A program made the translations under genes and the position numbers. 47,157 nucleotides of DNA from an uncultured Eubacteriales bacterium (GTDB lineage: Bacteria; Bacillota; Clostridia; UBA1381; UBA9506), in assembly GCA_900545185.1 (NCBI GenBank), contig UQYH01000002.1:1-47157 (forward strand). The letters run 5' to 3'. The notes under the pieces are model-generated. The model was not told the origin of the DNA and did no database searches. It was given only the letters and a program-made list of their open reading frames with translations. Position 1 is the first letter of the stretch, and each line of letters opens with the position of its first letter. Shown piece after piece: positions 1 to 9,526 of the stretch.

Positions 1-156
1 AGTAAGTGTGTATATAAAACGGTAAAGATTTTGTACATGAATTTAGGATTTGATGCAGGCGGCAGTGGTGCGCCTTGTATTATCATATATTTTTTTGCAA
101 AATTCGTGAGAGGAATTTTGTACTGACTTTATCAAAATAAATATGGAGGTTAAATT
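1..156. other. Leader region upstream of RNase J
   Basis: I see no gene in these 156 bases. The stretch is AT-rich and ends in a good ribosome binding site, GGAGG at 145-149, 7 nt before the GTG start at 157. No convincing -35/-10 pair or riboswitch was recognised. The window edge cuts off whatever lies upstream. Confidence 0.5.
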
Positions 157-1824
157 GTGGCAAAAAATCAAAAATTGAAAATCATCCCGTTGGGAGGGCT
201 CAATGAGATCGGAAAGAATCTGACGGTGTTTGAGTTTGGCGGAGATATTGTGGTACTGGACTGCGGTATGGCCTTCCCGGATGATGATATGCTCGGTATC
301 GATATGGTCATACCGGATATCACGTATCTGGAAAAGCATCGGGATAAAATCAGGGGGATTGTGTTAACCCACGGTCACGAAGATCATATTGGTGGGATTC
401 CGTACTTCCTGAAAAAAATTAACGTCCCGATTTACGGAACACGTCTGACCCTGGGACTGGTGGAGTGTAAGCTGAAGGAGCATCACCTGCTTTCCAAAAC
501 CAAGCTGGTGCGCGTTAAGGCCGGCGATACGGTTAAGCTGGGTGCCTTTAAGGCAGAATTTATCCATACCAACCATTCGATTGCGGACGCGGTCGCCATC
601 GCCCTGCATACCCCTGTCGGCATGATAGTGCACACCGGCGACTTTAAGTTTGACTGTACGCCCATTGAGGGCGGCATGCTGGATGTGGCACGGTTTGGGG
701 AATTGGGCAAAAAAGGCGTTTTGGCTCTTTTATCGGACAGTACCAATGTGGAACGGCCGGGTTACACCATGTCCGAGTCCACGGTAGGCGATACGTTTGA
801 CGAGCTTTTCCGCAACAACTGTGACCGCCGCATTTTGGTGGCAACCTTTGCTTCCAACGTGCACCGTGTACAGCAAATTATCAACGCAGCCTATCGCTAC
901 GGCCGCCATGTAGCCTTTTCGGGCCGCAGTATGGAAAACGTGGCCGAGGTGGCCATTAACCTAGGGTATATGAACGTACCCGAAAACGTGCTGATCAGCA
1001 TTGACGATATAAAAAAATACCGCGCGAACCAACTGTGCATTATCACCACAGGCAGCCAGGGCGAGCCGATGTCGGCTCTTTCGCGCATGGCATATTCAGA
1101 CCATAAAAAGGTCGAAATCGCGCGCGGCGATTTGGTCATTGTATCGGCCAGCCCCATTCCGGGGAACGAAAAGCCAATCTCGAACGTCATTAACGAATTG
1201 TTTAAGAAAGGCGCCGAGGTTGTGTATAAATCACTCGAAAACATTCACGTTTCGGGTCACGCCTGCCAGGAGGAGTTAAAGCTGATGCTTTCACTCGTCA
1301 AGCCGAAATACTTCATCCCCGTGCACGGCGAATACCGCCATTTAAAGCTGCATGCCGCCTTGGCAGAGCGGATGGGAATTCCGGCTAAAAACGTAGTGAT
1401 TTCGGATATCGGCAAGGTCATTGAAGTTGGCTCCAACAGCATTAAGCAAAGCGGCGTTGTGCCCTCCGGTATTGTGCTGATAGACGGTTTGGGCGTCGGC
1501 GATGTGGGTAACGTTGTCCTGCGTGACAGAAAGCACCTGGCCGAGGACGGCATTATTGTTGTGGTTGTAACCATCTCTAAAAAGGGCGGTACCGTTTTGG
1601 CCGGGCCGGATGTGCTCTCACGCGGATTTGTATACGTTCGCGAATCGGAGGATTTGATGGAGGAAGCCAAGCTTGTGGCACGCCATGCCATGGAAAAATG
1701 TATTGAGAAAAAAATAACGGACTGGTCGGTTTTAAAAACCGCATTAAAGGGCAGCATGAGCGACTTTATGTATACCAAAACAAAGCGCAAGCCCATGATT
1801 TTGCCCGTTATTATGGAAGTGTAA
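157..1824 (+). CDS. rnj: Ribonuclease J
   Basis: RNase J is a metallo-beta-lactamase/beta-CASP ribonuclease with 5'-3' exo- and endonuclease activity, central to mRNA turnover and rRNA maturation in Bacillota. The 555-residue product has the zinc motif HGHEDH at residues 72-77 and the later HTGDFKFD motif. The beta-CASP region includes TGSQGEPMSAL and VHGEYRHL, and the C-terminal domain is present. The length matches the family (about 550-560). The GTG start is supported by GGAGG 7 nt upstream. I cannot separate RNase J1 from J2 by eye. metK follows 36 nt downstream on the same strand, so the two are probably co-transcribed. Confidence 0.95.
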   Translation: MAKNQKLKIIPLGGLNEIGKNLTVFEFGGDIVVLDCGMAFPDDDMLGIDMVIPDITYLEKHRDKIRGIVLTHGHEDHIGGIPYFLKKINVPIYGTRLTLGLVECKLKEHHLLSKTKLVRVKAGDTVKLGAFKAEFIHTNHSIADAVAIALHTPVGMIVHTGDFKFDCTPIEGGMLDVARFGELGKKGVLALLSDSTNVERPGYTMSESTVGDTFDELFRNNCDRRILVATFASNVHRVQQIINAAYRYGRHVAFSGRSMENVAEVAINLGYMNVPENVLISIDDIKKYRANQLCIITTGSQGEPMSALSRMAYSDHKKVEIARGDLVIVSASPIPGNEKPISNVINELFKKGAEVVYKSLENIHVSGHACQEELKLMLSLVKPKYFIPVHGEYRHLKLHAALAERMGIPAKNVVISDIGKVIEVGSNSIKQSGVVPSGIVLIDGLGVGDVGNVVLRDRKHLAEDGIIVVVVTISKKGGTVLAGPDVLSRGFVYVRESEDLMEEAKLVARHAMEKCIEKKITDWSVLKTALKGSMSDFMYTKTKRKPMILPVIMEV

Positions 1825-1860
1825 CACCCGATTAAAATGTAATGATGTGAGGTAACATAC

Positions 1861-3057
1861 ATGAAAGAACAAACGAAAAAGCTGTTTACGTCCGAGTCGG
1901 TAACAGAGGGACATCCCGACAAGATTGCCGACATTATTTCGGATGCCATTTTAGATGAAATTATGGCAAAAGACCCCATGGGCCGCGTGGCTTGCGAGGT
2001 GACGGTCACAACCGGCCTGGTGCTGGTTGTGGGTGAAATTTCGACTTCCACGTATGTGGATATTCCCAAAACCGTGCGCAGCTGCATCCGTGAGGTGGGC
2101 TATGACCGCGCCAAATACGGCTTTGACTGTGACACCTGTGCGGTTTTAACCGCGATTGACGAACAATCGCCCGATATTGCTCTTGGCGTGGATAAGGCGC
2201 TGGAGGCCAAACGCGGCGAGGATGACCCGAATGAAATCGGTGCCGGAGATCAGGGCATTATGTTTGGTTATGCCTGCAACGAAACCGAGGAATATATGCC
2301 GCTGGCCATCAGCCTGGCACATAAGCTGACAAAGCAGCTTGCCAAGGTGCGCAAATCGGGCGAGGTGGACTTTATCCGCCCGGACGGCAAATCGCAGGTG
2401 ACGGTTTTATATGACGAGAACGACAAGCCCGTTGCCGTTGATACGGTTGTTGTCTCTACACAGCACAGCGACGATGTGAGCCGTGCGGATTTGGAAAAAG
2501 CCGTTATGGAAAAAGTGATTCTGCCGGTGATTCCCAAAGAGCTGTTAACCGATGGAACAAAGTATTATATTAACCCCACCGGCCGTTTTGTGGTCGGCGG
2601 ACCGCAGGGCGATTCCGGGCATACCGGCCGTAAGCTGATTGTCGATACCTACGGCGGCGCGGCGCGGCACGGCGGCGGCGCGTTTTCGGGCAAGGATCCG
2701 ACAAAGGTTGACCGCAGTGCGGCTTATGCGGCACGGTATGTGGCCAAAAATATTGTAGCGGCAGGCCTGGCCGACCGCTGTGAACTGCAGCTTGCCTATG
2801 CCATCGGTGTGGCAAAGCCCGTTTCCGTCCGTGTGGATACCTTTGGTACGGCGAACGTGCCGGAAGCGGCCATTGAGGAGCTGGTGAAAAAGCATTTCGA
2901 CCTGCGCCCGGCCGCGATTATCCGTGCGCTTGATTTGCGTCGGCCGATTTATAAGCAAACCGCGTCTTACGGTCATTTCGGCCGCTGCGATTTGGATTTG
3001 CCGTGGGAAAAAACCGATATGGCTGAAACCCTGCGGCAAGAGGCTGCAAGCTTGTAA
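1861..3057 (+). CDS. metK: S-adenosylmethionine synthase
   Basis: MetK makes S-adenosylmethionine from methionine and ATP in the cytoplasm. The 398-residue protein shows the family signatures GAGDQGIMFGYA (residues 127-138) and GGGAFSGKD (271-279). The N-terminal SESVTEGHPDK segment, which contacts ATP and metal, is also present. Full length matches the family. A TGAGGT ribosome binding site lies 7 nt before the ATG. The 36-nt gap to rnj is too short for a SAM riboswitch, so MetK is not under SAM-I control from its own leader here; it is likely expressed from the rnj promoter. Confidence 0.97.
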   Translation: MKEQTKKLFTSESVTEGHPDKIADIISDAILDEIMAKDPMGRVACEVTVTTGLVLVVGEISTSTYVDIPKTVRSCIREVGYDRAKYGFDCDTCAVLTAIDEQSPDIALGVDKALEAKRGEDDPNEIGAGDQGIMFGYACNETEEYMPLAISLAHKLTKQLAKVRKSGEVDFIRPDGKSQVTVLYDENDKPVAVDTVVVSTQHSDDVSRADLEKAVMEKVILPVIPKELLTDGTKYYINPTGRFVVGGPQGDSGHTGRKLIVDTYGGAARHGGGAFSGKDPTKVDRSAAYAARYVAKNIVAAGLADRCELQLAYAIGVAKPVSVRVDTFGTANVPEAAIEELVKKHFDLRPAAIIRALDLRRPIYKQTASYGHFGRCDLDLPWEKTDMAETLRQEAASL

Positions 3058-3097
3058 GATCAGAATTTAAAACTATATCATAAGGGGGTCATTGTTT

Positions 3098-3781
3098 ATG
3101 AAAATTTTAATTGTAGATGATGAAAAGCTGTTGGTTAAGGGCATTAAATATAACTTTGAGCAAGAAGGTTATACCGTCCTGGCGGCTTATGACGGTGAAG
3201 AGGCCATTAAAATGGCTTACGATAAAAGCATTGACCTGATTATTTTGGATTTGATGCTGCCGAAGATAGACGGTCTCAGCGTTTGCCAGAAGGTACGTGA
3301 ATTTTCCAATGTCCCCATTGTGATGCTGACCGCCAAAAACGAGGATATGGACAAAATTTTGGGGCTTGAATACGGCGCGGACGACTATTTAACCAAGCCG
3401 TTTAACATTTTGGAACTGAAAGCGCGCGTTAAGGCCGTTTTGCGCCGTATGACGCCGGCCGACGCGCCGAGCAAGGAAAGTGTGGTTTCCATCGGCAGCG
3501 TTAAGCTGGATTACAACCTGCGCCGTGTGGTCATCGGCGGCAAAACCATTGACCTGACTGCCAAAGAGTTTGATTTGATGGATTTGTTCGTCTGCAACGC
3601 CGGCAAGGTCTACTCGCGTGAGAATCTGCTGGACATTGTTTGGGGCTATGATTACCCCGGCGATGTGCGCACCGTGGATGTGCACGTACGGCGTCTGCGC
3701 GAAAAAATTGAGCCGAACCCGGCAGCACCGATGTATATTCACACAAAGTGGGGAGTGGGTTACTATTTTAAAGAAGCTTAA
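3098..3781 (+). CDS. OmpR/PhoB-family response regulator
   Basis: This 227-residue protein has an N-terminal receiver domain, with acidic pocket DD at 7-8, phospho-acceptor Asp51 in LDLMLPKIDG, and a conserved Lys in LTKPF. A C-terminal winged helix follows (TAKEFDLMDLF, RTVDVHVRRLREKIE). It is expected to bind direct-repeat promoters once phosphorylated by the adjacent kinase. I chose the ATG at 3098 because AAGGGGG at 3082-3088 sits 9 nt upstream; a TTG two codons earlier is less likely. The 3' end overlaps the start of the kinase gene. The pair resembles PhoP/PhoR or WalR/WalK, but no WalH/I genes follow, so the stimulus is unknown. Confidence 0.93.
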   Translation: MKILIVDDEKLLVKGIKYNFEQEGYTVLAAYDGEEAIKMAYDKSIDLIILDLMLPKIDGLSVCQKVREFSNVPIVMLTAKNEDMDKILGLEYGADDYLTKPFNILELKARVKAVLRRMTPADAPSKESVVSIGSVKLDYNLRRVVIGGKTIDLTAKEFDLMDLFVCNAGKVYSRENLLDIVWGYDYPGDVRTVDVHVRRLREKIEPNPAAPMYIHTKWGVGYYFKEA

Positions 3782-5195
3782 AATTCCGTTTTTGAATATA
3801 CGCTGGAAAATTGTATCCACCTACCTGATTATTATTGTGGTGGTGCTGTTGGTGCTCAGCTCTTTTTTGCTGAACACGCTGTATTCCTATTTGTTCGACC
3901 AAAAAAAGATGGAGGTTTTAACCAGCGCCAACATTATTGCCAGCATAGTTTCTGAAAACTTTACGGATGAATACATCAGCCACAAACTGCCGCAAATGCC
4001 GCTGGAAAAAAACGCCCGTGCCATTGTGGTCGATACGGAAAGTACGGTTATTTACGATTCCTATAAGGAAACCAGCATTAAAAATAAAACCTTTATCAAT
4101 TTTTCCATTACCGATGCGCTTTTATCGGACGGAAAAAATTCCTCGAATGCTTATAAGGAAAACGGCAGCTGGTTTATTGATGCGGCGGTGCCGATTATTA
4201 AGGGCGGCCGCACGGTGGGCGCTGTGTACTTAATTCAGTCGGGCGATTCGACAGAGGAGGTGATTTTGCACATCCGCAACGCCCTGTTTATTTTGGGCGG
4301 ATTGATTATTGTGTTTGTCGGCATTTTCAGCGCCTCTATGGCCAGTGTGTTAACGCTGCCGATTGAACGCTTTACCAAGTTCATTAACAACATGCCGAAG
4401 GACAGCTTGCAGCATGTGCAAATTAACTCGCGCGATGAAATCGGCCAGCTGGCCATTGCCTTTAACAATTTGATAGACCGTATGGCCGAACTGGAGGACA
4501 AGCGTCGCATTTTCGTATCAAACGCCTCGCACGAGCTGAAAACGCCGCTTTCTATCATCAAGCTTTTGTCCGACTCGCTGATTCAAACCGAAAATCCCGA
4601 TCCGGAATTTATTAAAGAGTTTTTAAGCGATATGAACAAAGAGGTTGAGCGCCTGACGAGGATTATAGAGCGGCTTTTGGATATGACGCAGATGGATTCG
4701 TCGCAAACCAGCATGCAGTTTATCCATACCGACATCCGTGAGATTGTGCAGGAGGTGTATGACAAGCTGACGCCGCTTGCCAAAAACAAGGATATCAGCC
4801 TATCGTTAAATCAGCCGGATACGGAAGTGATTTTGCCTGTTGAACGGGACACCTTAACAGAAGCCGTTTATAACATTGCGGATAACAGTATTAAATATAC
4901 CGAGCCGGGCGGCAATGTGGCCATCAGCCTAAGCCGCGATTTGGGTAATGTGTATATCGCCGTCAGCGATACCGGCATCGGGATTCCCAAAGAGGAAGTA
5001 CAAAAGATTTTTGACCGTTTTTATCGTGTGGATAAGGCGCGTGCCAGGGAAACCGGCGGTACGGGCTTGGGGCTTTCCATCGCTCTCGATGCGGTTAAGC
5101 TTCATAACGGCCATATAGAAGTAAAAAGCGAGGAGGCGGCCGGCAGCCGCTTTACCATTGCGCTTCCTTACAGTGAGGAAAAAACCGAATCGTAA
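3765..5195 (+). CDS. Sensor histidine kinase (PhoR/WalK-like)
   Basis: Membrane sensor kinase partner of the preceding regulator. Layout: transmembrane segment (KIVSTYLIIIVVVLLVLSS), an extracytoplasmic sensor of about 130 residues, a second membrane helix, HAMP linker (LPIERFTKFI), HisKA with phospho-acceptor His in SHELKTPLSIIK, and HATPase_c with the N, G1 (DTGIGIPKE) and G2 (GGTGLGLSI) boxes. The start is uncertain: no ATG or GTG occurs in frame near the expected N-terminus. ATT at 3765 has GGGGAG (3750-3755) 9 nt upstream and overlaps the regulator gene by 17 nt. TTG at 3792 has no visible ribosome binding site. I use 3765 provisionally. Confidence 0.9.
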   Translation: MLKKLKIPFLNIRWKIVSTYLIIIVVVLLVLSSFLLNTLYSYLFDQKKMEVLTSANIIASIVSENFTDEYISHKLPQMPLEKNARAIVVDTESTVIYDSYKETSIKNKTFINFSITDALLSDGKNSSNAYKENGSWFIDAAVPIIKGGRTVGAVYLIQSGDSTEEVILHIRNALFILGGLIIVFVGIFSASMASVLTLPIERFTKFINNMPKDSLQHVQINSRDEIGQLAIAFNNLIDRMAELEDKRRIFVSNASHELKTPLSIIKLLSDSLIQTENPDPEFIKEFLSDMNKEVERLTRIIERLLDMTQMDSSQTSMQFIHTDIREIVQEVYDKLTPLAKNKDISLSLNQPDTEVILPVERDTLTEAVYNIADNSIKYTEPGGNVAISLSRDLGNVYIAVSDTGIGIPKEEVQKIFDRFYRVDKARARETGGTGLGLSIALDAVKLHNGHIEVKSEEAAGSRFTIALPYSEEKTES

Positions 5196-5276
5196 CACAT
5201 ACAGGCAGCTGCAATGCACGATAAAACGCAGCACAGCGTTTTTAATGGTTACAATTGGCCGACATAGGAGAAAATT
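5196..5276 (+). terminator. Possible weak terminator after the kinase gene
   Basis: Within this gap AAAACGC (5223-5229) can pair with GCGTTTT (5236-5242), followed by TTTAA. The stem is only about 7 bp and the T tract short, so partial read-through into the cysteine desulfurase gene is likely. No clear promoter was found in the gap. A GGAG site precedes the ATG at 5277. Confidence 0.35.
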
Positions 5277-6416
5277 ATGATTTATTTAGATAACAGCGCA
5301 ACCACGCGTCCGTTTGACGAGGTCACGGCGCTGGTGTGCGATATGCAGCGAGATTGCTTCGGAAACCCTTCATCCCTGCACCATGCCGGTGTCTTGGCCG
5401 AGCATGCCATGGAAAAGGCACGCAAGCAAATTTCGGCGGCCTTCGGCGGCTCAGAGGAGGGACGGTTTGTGTTCACCTCCGGCGGTACCGAAGCAAATAA
5501 TTTGGCAATTTTGGGCACCATGCTCAGTCGGATTCACCGAAAACCGCAGATCATTACCTCTAAAATTGAGCATCCCTCCGTTATGGAAGCGGTGCTGTAC
5601 TTAAAGGAGCTGGGGGCAGACTGCCGCTTTGCCGAGGTGAACGCAAACGGACAGGTAGACGTTGAACAATTTGCCTCTTTGTTAACAGAGGAAACCGCAC
5701 TTGTCAGCATTATGTCCGTCAACAACGAAACGGGCTGTGTGCAAAACATATCGGAGCTTGTGCGCCTTAGCAAGTCTAAGAACCCGAAGGTGCTTTTTCA
5801 TACGGATGCCGTGCAGGCGCTTGGCAAAATACCGATTACGGTGCGCGAAAGCGGCGCGGATCTGGTGTCTGTCAGCGGTCATAAAATTAACGGCCCCAAG
5901 GGCAGCGGCGGCCTGTTTATCCGCCGCAGTGTTCATGTTAAGCCCGTTTGCTTCGGCGGCGGACAGGAAGGCGGCCTGCGCAGCGGTACACAAAATACAC
6001 CGGCCATTGCAGGCTTTGGTCTGGCGGCCGAAATGACGCTTTCTGCCATGGCTGAACAAACAAACAAAATGGACGGTCTGCGCCGCAGACTGGCCGCAGA
6101 GCTTGGCAAAATACCGGGCTGCCGCGTGATTGAAACCGCGCAGCCTGCGCCGCATATTGTGTGTGCCCTTTTCCCCGGCGTAAAGGCCGAAACATTTTTG
6201 CATATGCTTGAAGCCAAGGAAATTTACGTATCCAGCGGCTCGGCCTGTTCATCAAACAAGCCGCAGCTCAGCCCCACGCTTCTTGCTATGGGATGCAGCC
6301 GCAAGGAGACGGAAGGCGCCATTCGCTTTAGCCTGTGCACCGGCACAACCGAAGCAGAGATTTTGGCGGCCGCAGCGGCCGCGCGTGAGGCGGCCGCCGT
6401 GCTGATGAGTATGTAG
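5277..6416 (+). CDS. Cysteine desulfurase (NifS/IscS family)
   Basis: PLP-dependent class V aminotransferase-fold enzyme that takes sulfur from cysteine for Fe-S clusters or thiolated tRNA. In the 379 residues I see the PLP lysine K203 in SGHKINGPKG, the cofactor segment HTDAVQ, and the catalytic Cys324 in SSGSACSSNKPQ. The SGSACSS loop is the short-loop form seen in NifS/IscS (group I) enzymes, not SufS. No IscU or ThiI neighbour is present; a MATE gene follows 20 nt downstream. In many Clostridia such a copy pairs with thiI or mnmA, so the acceptor cannot be named here. Confidence 0.93.
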   Translation: MIYLDNSATTRPFDEVTALVCDMQRDCFGNPSSLHHAGVLAEHAMEKARKQISAAFGGSEEGRFVFTSGGTEANNLAILGTMLSRIHRKPQIITSKIEHPSVMEAVLYLKELGADCRFAEVNANGQVDVEQFASLLTEETALVSIMSVNNETGCVQNISELVRLSKSKNPKVLFHTDAVQALGKIPITVRESGADLVSVSGHKINGPKGSGGLFIRRSVHVKPVCFGGGQEGGLRSGTQNTPAIAGFGLAAEMTLSAMAEQTNKMDGLRRRLAAELGKIPGCRVIETAQPAPHIVCALFPGVKAETFLHMLEAKEIYVSSGSACSSNKPQLSPTLLAMGCSRKETEGAIRFSLCTGTTEAEILAAAAAAREAAAVLMSM

Positions 6417-6436
6417 GCATTAGGGAGGAAACGAGC

Positions 6437-7849
6437 ATGTCTGAAATACAAACCAAAACAAATGTAGAAGCTTTGGGCAGTGAAAAGCTGTCGCGGCTGA
6501 TTTTGCGCCTGTCGATTCCGACGGTGCTGGCCATGACGGTGAATTTATTATATAATTTGGTAGACCGCCTGTTTATGGGGCATTACAGTGCCGAGGCGCT
6601 GGGCGCCGTTACGGCCGTGATGCCGTATATGACCATTTTAACGGGCTTTTCGCTCCTGGCCGGCAGCGGCGCAGGGGCGCTTATTTCAATCCGATTGGGC
6701 AAAAACGACCGCATGGGTGCACAAAAGTCGCTTTCTATGGCCTTTGTGCTGCTAATCGGCCTTTCGGTTCTGATTATGATTCCATCCTTCTTTTTACAAA
6801 ACCTAATTTTAAAAATGTCCGGCACAACCTATACCTCGCAAGAGATGGTGCGATACGCTTCGGACTATTTGTTTGTCATTATCATCGGTGTGCCCTTCCA
6901 GCTGATCGGTAACGGCCTGGTGCAAACCGTACGTGCGGAGGGCAGCGCAAAACCGGCCATGTATGCCGTTATTTTGGGCGCTGTGATTAACATCGCGCTG
7001 GATCCGATTTTTATTTTCAGCTTGGATATGGGCAGCCGCGGCGCGGCCGTTGCAACCATTATCGGTCAGGCTGCCACCATGCTTTGGGTACTGGGGTACT
7101 ACACTTCTTCACGGCGGCATCTTTCCATAACACGCCAAAAACCGGAGTGGAAGGAAGCGCGCGCTGTGTTCGGCTACGGTATGCCGCAATTTTTAATTCA
7201 GGTGGCCAGCGCAGCCATCATGCTGGTTTATAACCACAGCCTGGGACGTTACGGACAGTTGATTGACCCTGTCCGCGGTGCGGATGTGGCTTTTGCGGCC
7301 TTTGGTATCATTACCAGTGTATCTTTGGTGCTGATTATGCCGATAAACGGTCTTTCACAGGGGATTCAGCCCATTTTGGGCTTTAACTACGGCGCAGGAC
7401 AGTATGACCGCGTGAAAAAAACGCTTTTAATTGCCATCGGTTATGCCACCGTTTGGATGGGGCTTGGCTTTTTGGCGGCAGAGCTTTTGCCGCGCTATAT
7501 CATTATGGCTTTTAACCGCGAGGATGCGGATTTGCTGCAATTCGGCGCGCTGGCGCTGCGCATTACGGCTATCTTTTTGCCGCTGGTGGGCTTTCAGCAG
7601 GTCAGCTCCAATTACTTTTTATCGGCAGGACGGCCGAAAACCTCCAGTCTGCTCAGCATGAGCCGTCAGGTGTTTTTGTTTATTCCCATTCTTTTGTTTT
7701 TACCCGTGCTGCTGCCGGCGGACTTAAAAATTTACGGCGTTATCTGGGCATCACCCATTGCCGACTTTTTATCGGCCGTCATTGCCGCATTTTTTGTGAT
7801 TGCCGAAATCCGGCGGCTGAATCGGCTGATTTGTGAGGAGCAAAAGTAA
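6437..7849 (+). CDS. MATE-family multidrug/Na+ efflux protein
   Basis: A 470-residue integral membrane protein with about 12 hydrophobic segments in two homologous halves, the pattern of the MATE (NorM/DinF-like) exporters that use Na+ or H+ gradients to expel cationic compounds. Recognisable features are the opening KLSRLILRLSIPTVLAMTV, the NLVDRLFMGHY motif of helix 1-2, and GLSQGIQPILGFNYGAG in the second half. A GGGAGG site precedes the ATG. The stop codon directly abuts the ATG of the CAP-domain gene, which suggests translational coupling. The substrate cannot be deduced. Confidence 0.93.
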   Translation: MSEIQTKTNVEALGSEKLSRLILRLSIPTVLAMTVNLLYNLVDRLFMGHYSAEALGAVTAVMPYMTILTGFSLLAGSGAGALISIRLGKNDRMGAQKSLSMAFVLLIGLSVLIMIPSFFLQNLILKMSGTTYTSQEMVRYASDYLFVIIIGVPFQLIGNGLVQTVRAEGSAKPAMYAVILGAVINIALDPIFIFSLDMGSRGAAVATIIGQAATMLWVLGYYTSSRRHLSITRQKPEWKEARAVFGYGMPQFLIQVASAAIMLVYNHSLGRYGQLIDPVRGADVAFAAFGIITSVSLVLIMPINGLSQGIQPILGFNYGAGQYDRVKKTLLIAIGYATVWMGLGFLAAELLPRYIIMAFNREDADLLQFGALALRITAIFLPLVGFQQVSSNYFLSAGRPKTSSLLSMSRQVFLFIPILLFLPVLLPADLKIYGVIWASPIADFLSAVIAAFFVIAEIRRLNRLICEEQK

Positions 7850-8884
7850 ATGATTAAAAAAACCATCGCTGTGTATCTTGCCATTTTGGCGGCAATTTTG
7901 TTTTTTGATGTACATGTACCCGAACTGTCCGATTTGCTGCCGCAGCAAAAGACGCACGAATCGGTGCAGCCGACAGACACGTCAGAACCGACGCCGGGCG
8001 TACCGGCCGTGCGGCTGGGCGATCGTTTTGTTTGTTTGGGTGACGATTTGCAGACCGTTTTATCCCGTTTCGGCGAGGCCGTGGACGTGCTTCCCAGCGA
8101 ATATGGTTTTTCATGGTATATCTTTCACGAAAATTACCAAAACTATATACAAATCGGGATGGCGGAGGATCGGGTTGTCGGCATATACACCAACGCGCCG
8201 CATTTTGAAGTGCTGGGCATAACACCCGGCATGACGCGTGACGATGTACGCCTTTTAGCCGGAGATTTGGTGTTTTATATCGAAAAAGCGGACGGGCGGT
8301 ATCAGACCATGAGTGAGGATACACCCGTTAACGAGGGCGATTTATTTTTTGCCGAAAATGCCTATATTCATATTTTTTATGATATGTTTAAGAATGATTC
8401 CGTCACTTCCGTTAATATAATAGCAAGAGAAACCGAAATCGGATTCAGCCGCCTATACGGTGAGGCATCGCCGCAGCTGGCGGAAAGCTTTGCACGTCAA
8501 AGTTATTATGTGGCCAATGCGCTGCGTGTGCGCGAGGGTGTAAAGGCGTTTGTCTGGTCGGATGCGCTGTGTGTCCCGGCAAAGGGGCACGCTGTCGATA
8601 TGGCCAAGAATAACTATTTTTCCCACGACGGTATTGACGGCAGACGGGTGAAAGAACGCATAGAGGATGCCGGGATTTCCTTTCGCCGCTGCGGTGAAAA
8701 TTTGGCCATGGGTGCGCAAAATGCGTTGATTATGCACGAGCTGTTAATGAATTCCGAGGGGCACAGAAAAAACCTGTTAACAGATTTTCAGTACATGGGC
8801 GTTGGCGTAAGCTTTCGCGAGGACAACGCACCGTTTTTGGTGCAGAATTTTATGACACCGCCGGTAACGGCAATTATTGGATAG
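7850..8884 (+). CDS. CAP-domain (SCP-like) protein, membrane-anchored or secreted
   Basis: The 344-residue protein begins with a hydrophobic segment (about residues 4-20) that acts as signal or anchor, then a Thr/Pro-rich linker. Residues 50-190 resemble the CAP-associated N-terminal domain of B. subtilis YlbC-like proteins. The C-terminal CAP domain (about 200-344) shows the expected His in GHAVDMA, the Glu in CGENLAMG, the NYFSHDG motif and SEGHRKN. CAP proteins act outside the cell; bacterial members are poorly characterised and often linked to the envelope or sporulation. It directly abuts the MATE stop codon, and shikimate kinase follows 11 nt later. Confidence 0.85.
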   Translation: MIKKTIAVYLAILAAILFFDVHVPELSDLLPQQKTHESVQPTDTSEPTPGVPAVRLGDRFVCLGDDLQTVLSRFGEAVDVLPSEYGFSWYIFHENYQNYIQIGMAEDRVVGIYTNAPHFEVLGITPGMTRDDVRLLAGDLVFYIEKADGRYQTMSEDTPVNEGDLFFAENAYIHIFYDMFKNDSVTSVNIIARETEIGFSRLYGEASPQLAESFARQSYYVANALRVREGVKAFVWSDALCVPAKGHAVDMAKNNYFSHDGIDGRRVKERIEDAGISFRRCGENLAMGAQNALIMHELLMNSEGHRKNLLTDFQYMGVGVSFREDNAPFLVQNFMTPPVTAIIG

Positions 8885-8895
8885 AGGGATGATAC

Positions 8896-9402
8896 ATGAA
8901 AAATATTGTTTTGGTCGGTTTTTCGGGCGTTGGCAAAACAACGGTCGGACGGTTGCTTTCCTCCAAATTAAAAATGGAATTTTTCGATACGGATGATGCC
9001 ATCCGCCGCTGCGAAAAAATGCCGCTGCCGGAGCTTTTGAAGAAAAAGGGCGCCAAATATTTTGAAGGGGCGCAGCGGTTTGCCGTTTCTACTCTGGCGC
9101 AAAATGAAAACTGCATCATCTCCACGGGCGGCGATACGGTGACAGACACCTTTAATGCCGATGCTTTGCACAAAACGGGCATTTTGGTGTGGCTGACCGC
9201 ACAGCCGGAGACCGTGTATCAAAACACACGGCGCAGTGCAGGCCGTCGGCCGGGGCTTGCCAAGGCCACGCCGGAGGATATTGCGCGCATGATGGAGGAG
9301 AGAAAGCCATTTTACGAAAAGGCAGATATTGCCGTTTCGGTTGACCGCGGCGATTTGGAAGCCGTGACGGACGAAATTATTGAAAAATGCAAGGCTCTGT
9401 AA
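8896..9402 (+). CDS. aroK: Shikimate kinase
   Basis: Phosphorylates shikimate at the 3-hydroxyl using ATP in the chorismate pathway. The 168-residue protein has the Walker A loop GFSGVGKTT (residues 8-16), the shikimate-binding DTDD motif (31-34), the GAKYFEGAQRFA segment and a STGGD motif like the family's GGG loop. The lid arginine lies in RRSAGRRPGL. No other aro gene is nearby, so this is a detached pathway gene. In size and motifs it matches AroK/AroL rather than gluconate kinase. Confidence 0.9.
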   Translation: MKNIVLVGFSGVGKTTVGRLLSSKLKMEFFDTDDAIRRCEKMPLPELLKKKGAKYFEGAQRFAVSTLAQNENCIISTGGDTVTDTFNADALHKTGILVWLTAQPETVYQNTRRSAGRRPGLAKATPEDIARMMEERKPFYEKADIAVSVDRGDLEAVTDEIIEKCKAL

Positions 9403-9526
9403 TTGAAAAGCGCAAAGAAACGTATCTTGTAACAAAACGGGGCAGCAGCGGCCGCCCCTGCATAACAAATACCGGGCATTTAGGGAATTAACCCCTATGT
9501 GACTCACAAAAGAAAGGAAGATCAAC
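9403..9526. other. Short intergenic region before the HIT gene
   Basis: These 124 bases hold a GC-rich inverted segment around 9440-9459 (GGGGC pairing with GCCCC) and a second possible pair, TAGGG/CCCTA, near 9481-9499. Neither is followed by a strong T tract on the + strand, so terminator function is uncertain. GAAAGGAAG precedes the ATG at 9527. No promoter was recognised. Confidence 0.35.

Noticed and set aside
1825..1860. SAM riboswitch ahead of metK
   Set aside because: The gap is only 36 nt, too short for any SAM aptamer, and shows no conserved core.
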